The notes under the pieces are model-generated. The model was not told the origin of the DNA and did no database searches. It saw only the letters and a list, made by a program, of their open reading frames with translations. From NCBI RefSeq assembly GCF_014174355.1, contig NZ_JABEQF010000005.1, forward strand, positions 186,001-250,000: a DNA stretch of 64,000 nt. The letters run 5' to 3'. The translations under genes were made by a program, and so were the position numbers. Of this stretch, positions 61,950 to 64,000 are shown piece by piece (position 1 is the first letter of the stretch; every line of letters begins with the position of its first letter). The stretch is from Gluconacetobacter azotocaptans. Lineage in GTDB: Bacteria; Pseudomonadota; Alphaproteobacteria; Acetobacterales; Acetobacteraceae.

Positions 61950-62975
61950 TCAGGACTTGGCGGTACCCTTGCCCGCCTTCAGCGCCGCAAGACGGGCAAG
62001 CCTGACCTGCTTGCGGGCCTCGCGGGCCTCGCGCCACGCGTCGACGGCCGTGCGCGTGCCCTTCGCCGCACGACGGGACGCCGCGGGCTTGACCGCGACC
62101 GGAGCCGCCTTCGCCGCGCGCGGGGCGGGCGCCTTCTTCGCAACGGCCTTTGTCGCGACAACCTTCGGCGCTGCCTTCTTGCTGGCGGCTTTCACCGGCA
62201 CAGCCTTCGGCGGCGCGGCCTTCGTCGCCTTCGCGGCCGGCTTGGCCGCCGCAACTTTTGTCACCGCAACCTTCGTCGCCGGCGCCTTCGCAGCCTTGGT
62301 CTTCGGCGCCTTCACGGCGGCCTTTACCGCTGCCTTGGCACGCGTCTTCGGGGCCTCGGCCACGACCGGCGCCGGGGTGGCCTTGCGGGCCGAAGCGGTC
62401 GAGACCCGGCGCGCCGGGTTCTTGGCAACAGCGGCGCGCACCGTCGCGCGGGTGGCCGGGGCGCTCCGCGGCGCGGGGGCTGCAACAGCGGCCGACTTGG
62501 CGGGCTTGCGGGCCGTGGTCACCACGTCCTCGGCAACCGCGCGGGTCTTGGCGGCCGGACGCGCAGCAGTCTTGGGACGGGCGGCAGCACGCACGGGGCG
62601 GGCGGGAGCGATCGGGGCGACGGCGACCGGCGCCACGGCTGCCGCGCGACGCCGCCGCGGAGCGGCAACGGGTTCGGGCGCAGGCTCGGCCGCAGCGGCC
62701 TTCACGGCGCGCTTGCGCCTGGCCGGCTTCGCCTCGGCAGCCGTTTCCGCAGGCGCCTCCACCACGGCCGGAGCGACCTCGGCCTTGACCTCGGCAGCCT
62801 TCGCCTTCTTCCGGGAGACCTTGCCTTCGGTCTTGACCGGCGCCTCGACCGGAGCGGCCTGCGTCTCGACGGCCGCCGCTTCGACCGGTGCGGCCGTTAC
62901 CGGGGTTGCCGAGGCCGTCTTCGCCGATCCCTTGCGACGACCACCACGGGTAGCCGTCTTCGTCTCATCACTCAT
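61950..62975 (-). CDS. Ala/Lys/Pro-rich histone H1-like protein
   Basis: The 341-residue protein has no globular motif. It is almost entirely low-complexity Ala, Lys, Pro, Val, Thr and Arg in AAKPAAKA, KKAAPK and APRAAK-type units, like the C-terminal domain of histone H1 and bacterial AlgP/HC1-like proteins. The N-terminal third is more acidic and has KVSRKKAKAAE. The last 45 residues change to an Arg/Ala helix (DAWREAREARKQVRLARLAA). It probably binds nucleic acid or polyphosphate. AGAGG lies about 10 bases before the ATG. Its length may vary between strains because of the repeats. Confidence 0.8.
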   Translation of the reverse strand: MSDETKTATRGGRRKGSAKTASATPVTAAPVEAAAVETQAAPVEAPVKTEGKVSRKKAKAAEVKAEVAPAVVEAPAETAAEAKPARRKRAVKAAAAEPAPEPVAAPRRRRAAAVAPVAVAPIAPARPVRAAARPKTAARPAAKTRAVAEDVVTTARKPAKSAAVAAPAPRSAPATRATVRAAVAKNPARRVSTASARKATPAPVVAEAPKTRAKAAVKAAVKAPKTKAAKAPATKVAVTKVAAAKPAAKATKAAPPKAVPVKAASKKAAPKVVATKAVAKKAPAPRAAKAAPVAVKPAASRRAAKGTRTAVDAWREAREARKQVRLARLAALKAGKGTAKS

Positions 62976-63300
62976 ATAGATACAACCTCTTGCAGACCCA
63001 GGTTTCCATCGTTCCGGTCAACGGCGCGACGTTGCAACACGCCAGCGATCGAACGGGGGTATCCTGGAAAGCCTTTCCGTTCCCTGCCATGCCGGACGTC
63101 CCGCACGCCCGGAAGCAGGTCGTGAAAACAACCCGTTCTTTCGCATCATTTCGACTTTAGAGACAGGCATGTCAAGTCAAAGCCACTACAAATCGTCTTT
63201 TTTTCTTGCAGCACGATAAAAGCCGTTCGGGCGGCGGAGTTCCGGGAACGTTACAAAATATTTTTCCCTTTATAATATCATCAGTTTTTAGAAGTTAGCC
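62976..63300 (-). promoter_or_regulatory. Upstream region of the histone-like gene with candidate promoter
   Basis: On the minus strand about 63151-63186 contains GGCTTTGACTTGACATGCCT and then TCTCTAAAGTCG. TTGACT and TAAAGT are separated by 15 bases, a possible -35/-10 pair, and an overlapping TTGACA lacks a good -10. The rest of the 325 bases is AT-rich toward 63300 with no gene seen. Confidence 0.35.
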
Positions 63301-64000
63301 ATCACCTTGCCCTACCCCGCCGGTCAGGCCGCGGCCCGCGCGACGATCGGCCGGCGGCGCCCTCCGCCGGGAGGAGGGACACGATTTTCCGCCCGATTCC
63401 GAAACCGGGCAGCCCTACCCCCCAGATGCACGTACGCGGGCCACCGCTTTCACCCCCCGGCGCCCCCCCCCCCCCCCCCCGTCCCGGGACCAACGGACGG
63501 ATGACCGGAACGCCGACCGCACAGCCGGCCGAAATCGCCAGCGCGGGGCCGGTGGCGGTATCACCCGCGACCGGTTCGGAATCCTTCGATATCGTCACGC
63601 ACGATATCCCGGCTCCACGCCGTCTCCCGTCCATACTGCCCAGGATCCCTCGCCCGCCCGACCGGGCGGCAAGGCTGCTGGCGATCATACAGACGCAACC
63701 GGGGTGGATGTCGGTACTCCTCGATTGCCTGACAGGCCGTTTCGCGACCCCCGTATGCCGGCCGGGATCCGCGCCGATGCCACGAGGAAAACCGGGCCAC
63801 CGGAAGCGCCGCCTCCCCCGGAAAGGAAAGACGTTGCCTCGGCAGGCCTTTTTCTTGAACAGGCAGATACGGGTTCAGCCCCCTGGCCCACCGCGCAGGA
63901 AGCAGGCGGGCCGACCGACACGGCCGGATTCACGATCCTGCCTGTGTCAGCCTGCGCGATCAGGGCAGGCAGGTGTCCTTGACCGTCATGGGCAGGCCCG
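63301..64000. other. Unresolved right end with competing open frames
   Basis: No frame here is convincing. On the plus strand a frame (codons starting at 63501) is open from upstream of 63301 to the end of the window, through ATGs at 63426 and 63501, and includes SILPRIPRPP and LLAIIQTQPGWMSVLLDCLT. A second plus frame gives a 92-codon frame at 63704-63982, and the minus strand has frames at 63302-63688 and 63685-63933. None has a recognised domain. The region contains an 18-base C run. Confidence 0.4.
63463..63480. repeat. Run of 18 consecutive C residues
   Basis: Positions 63463-63480 are all C, with GGCG before and GTCCC after. Nothing else in the window comes close in length. A run of this size is prone to slippage and lies inside open frames on both strands. 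Confidence 0.85.

Noticed and set aside
63704-63982. 92-codon frame at the right end as a definite gene
   Set aside because: No ribosome site or domain, and it competes with other equally open frames; kept only as part of the unresolved region.

Overview
The window is a chromosome segment from a very GC-rich alphaproteobacterium, most likely an acetic acid bacterium (Acetobacteraceae; Gluconacetobacter- or Komagataeibacter-like). That placement is inferred from the gene content: two three-subunit flavin/cytochrome c periplasmic dehydrogenases, an OprB-type sugar porin, a full c-type cytochrome maturation cluster, a short SRP RNA and alphaproteobacterial families such as the FYDLN acidic protein and DUF1674. 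I see no insertion sequence, prophage, CRISPR array or tRNA gene. Most of the window is ordinary chromosomal core with short accessory stretches.

Layout. 1-13.4 kb: the tail of a GGDEF protein, a large AsmA/YhdP-like protein, glnE, bcp, a small secreted Gly/His/Trp-rich protein, an aat operon carrying two related secreted proteins, a D-2-hydroxyacid dehydrogenase, an EcsC protein, and EVE and YciI-like genes. 13.5-18.9 kb: ccmC-D-E-F-G-H-I, mostly linked by 4-base ATGA stop/start overlaps. 19-25.7 kb: small genes including a DUF1674 (SDH assembly factor-like) protein and bacterioferritin-associated ferredoxin, then a serine hydrolase, a fused M16 peptidase and a GH16-type glycosidase. 25.7-35 kb: rpsA-cmk-aroA, an FYDLN protein, folB with a pteridine-reductase-like SDR, recR-ybaB-dnaX and the SRP RNA (ffs). 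35-48.2 kb: nudC, ggt, map, a D,D-carboxypeptidase, clpS-clpA, a DUF3465/PPK2/SDR unit, yqgE, a HAD phosphatase and pyrD.

48.3-60.2 kb is the most distinctive region, a periplasmic sugar/polyol oxidation locus. Read along the minus strand it holds a gluconate-2-dehydrogenase-type complex (small subunit, GMC flavoprotein, triheme cytochrome c), a terminator, a secreted HbpS/GlcG-like protein, a second FAD-sorbitol/fructose-dehydrogenase-type complex (small, large, triheme cytochrome) and a secreted beta-propeller of the royal-jelly/yellow family. A carbohydrate porin is divergent at the right end. The probable flow is sugar entry through the porin, flavin oxidation in the periplasm and electron transfer through c-type hemes to quinone. 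The ccm cluster supplies heme attachment.

60.2-64 kb has fumC, a long Ala/Lys-rich histone H1-like protein and an unresolved right end with an 18-base C run.

Structures not explained by genes: a dispersed family of short paired-palindrome repeats in at least seven intergenic gaps, a four-copy AAATTT array upstream of the porin, the poly-C tract, a decayed transporter remnant beside folB, and a long hairpin between the second dehydrogenase operon and the beta-propeller gene. The best candidates for something little described are the repeat family and the composition of the double dehydrogenase locus with its two accessory secreted proteins.
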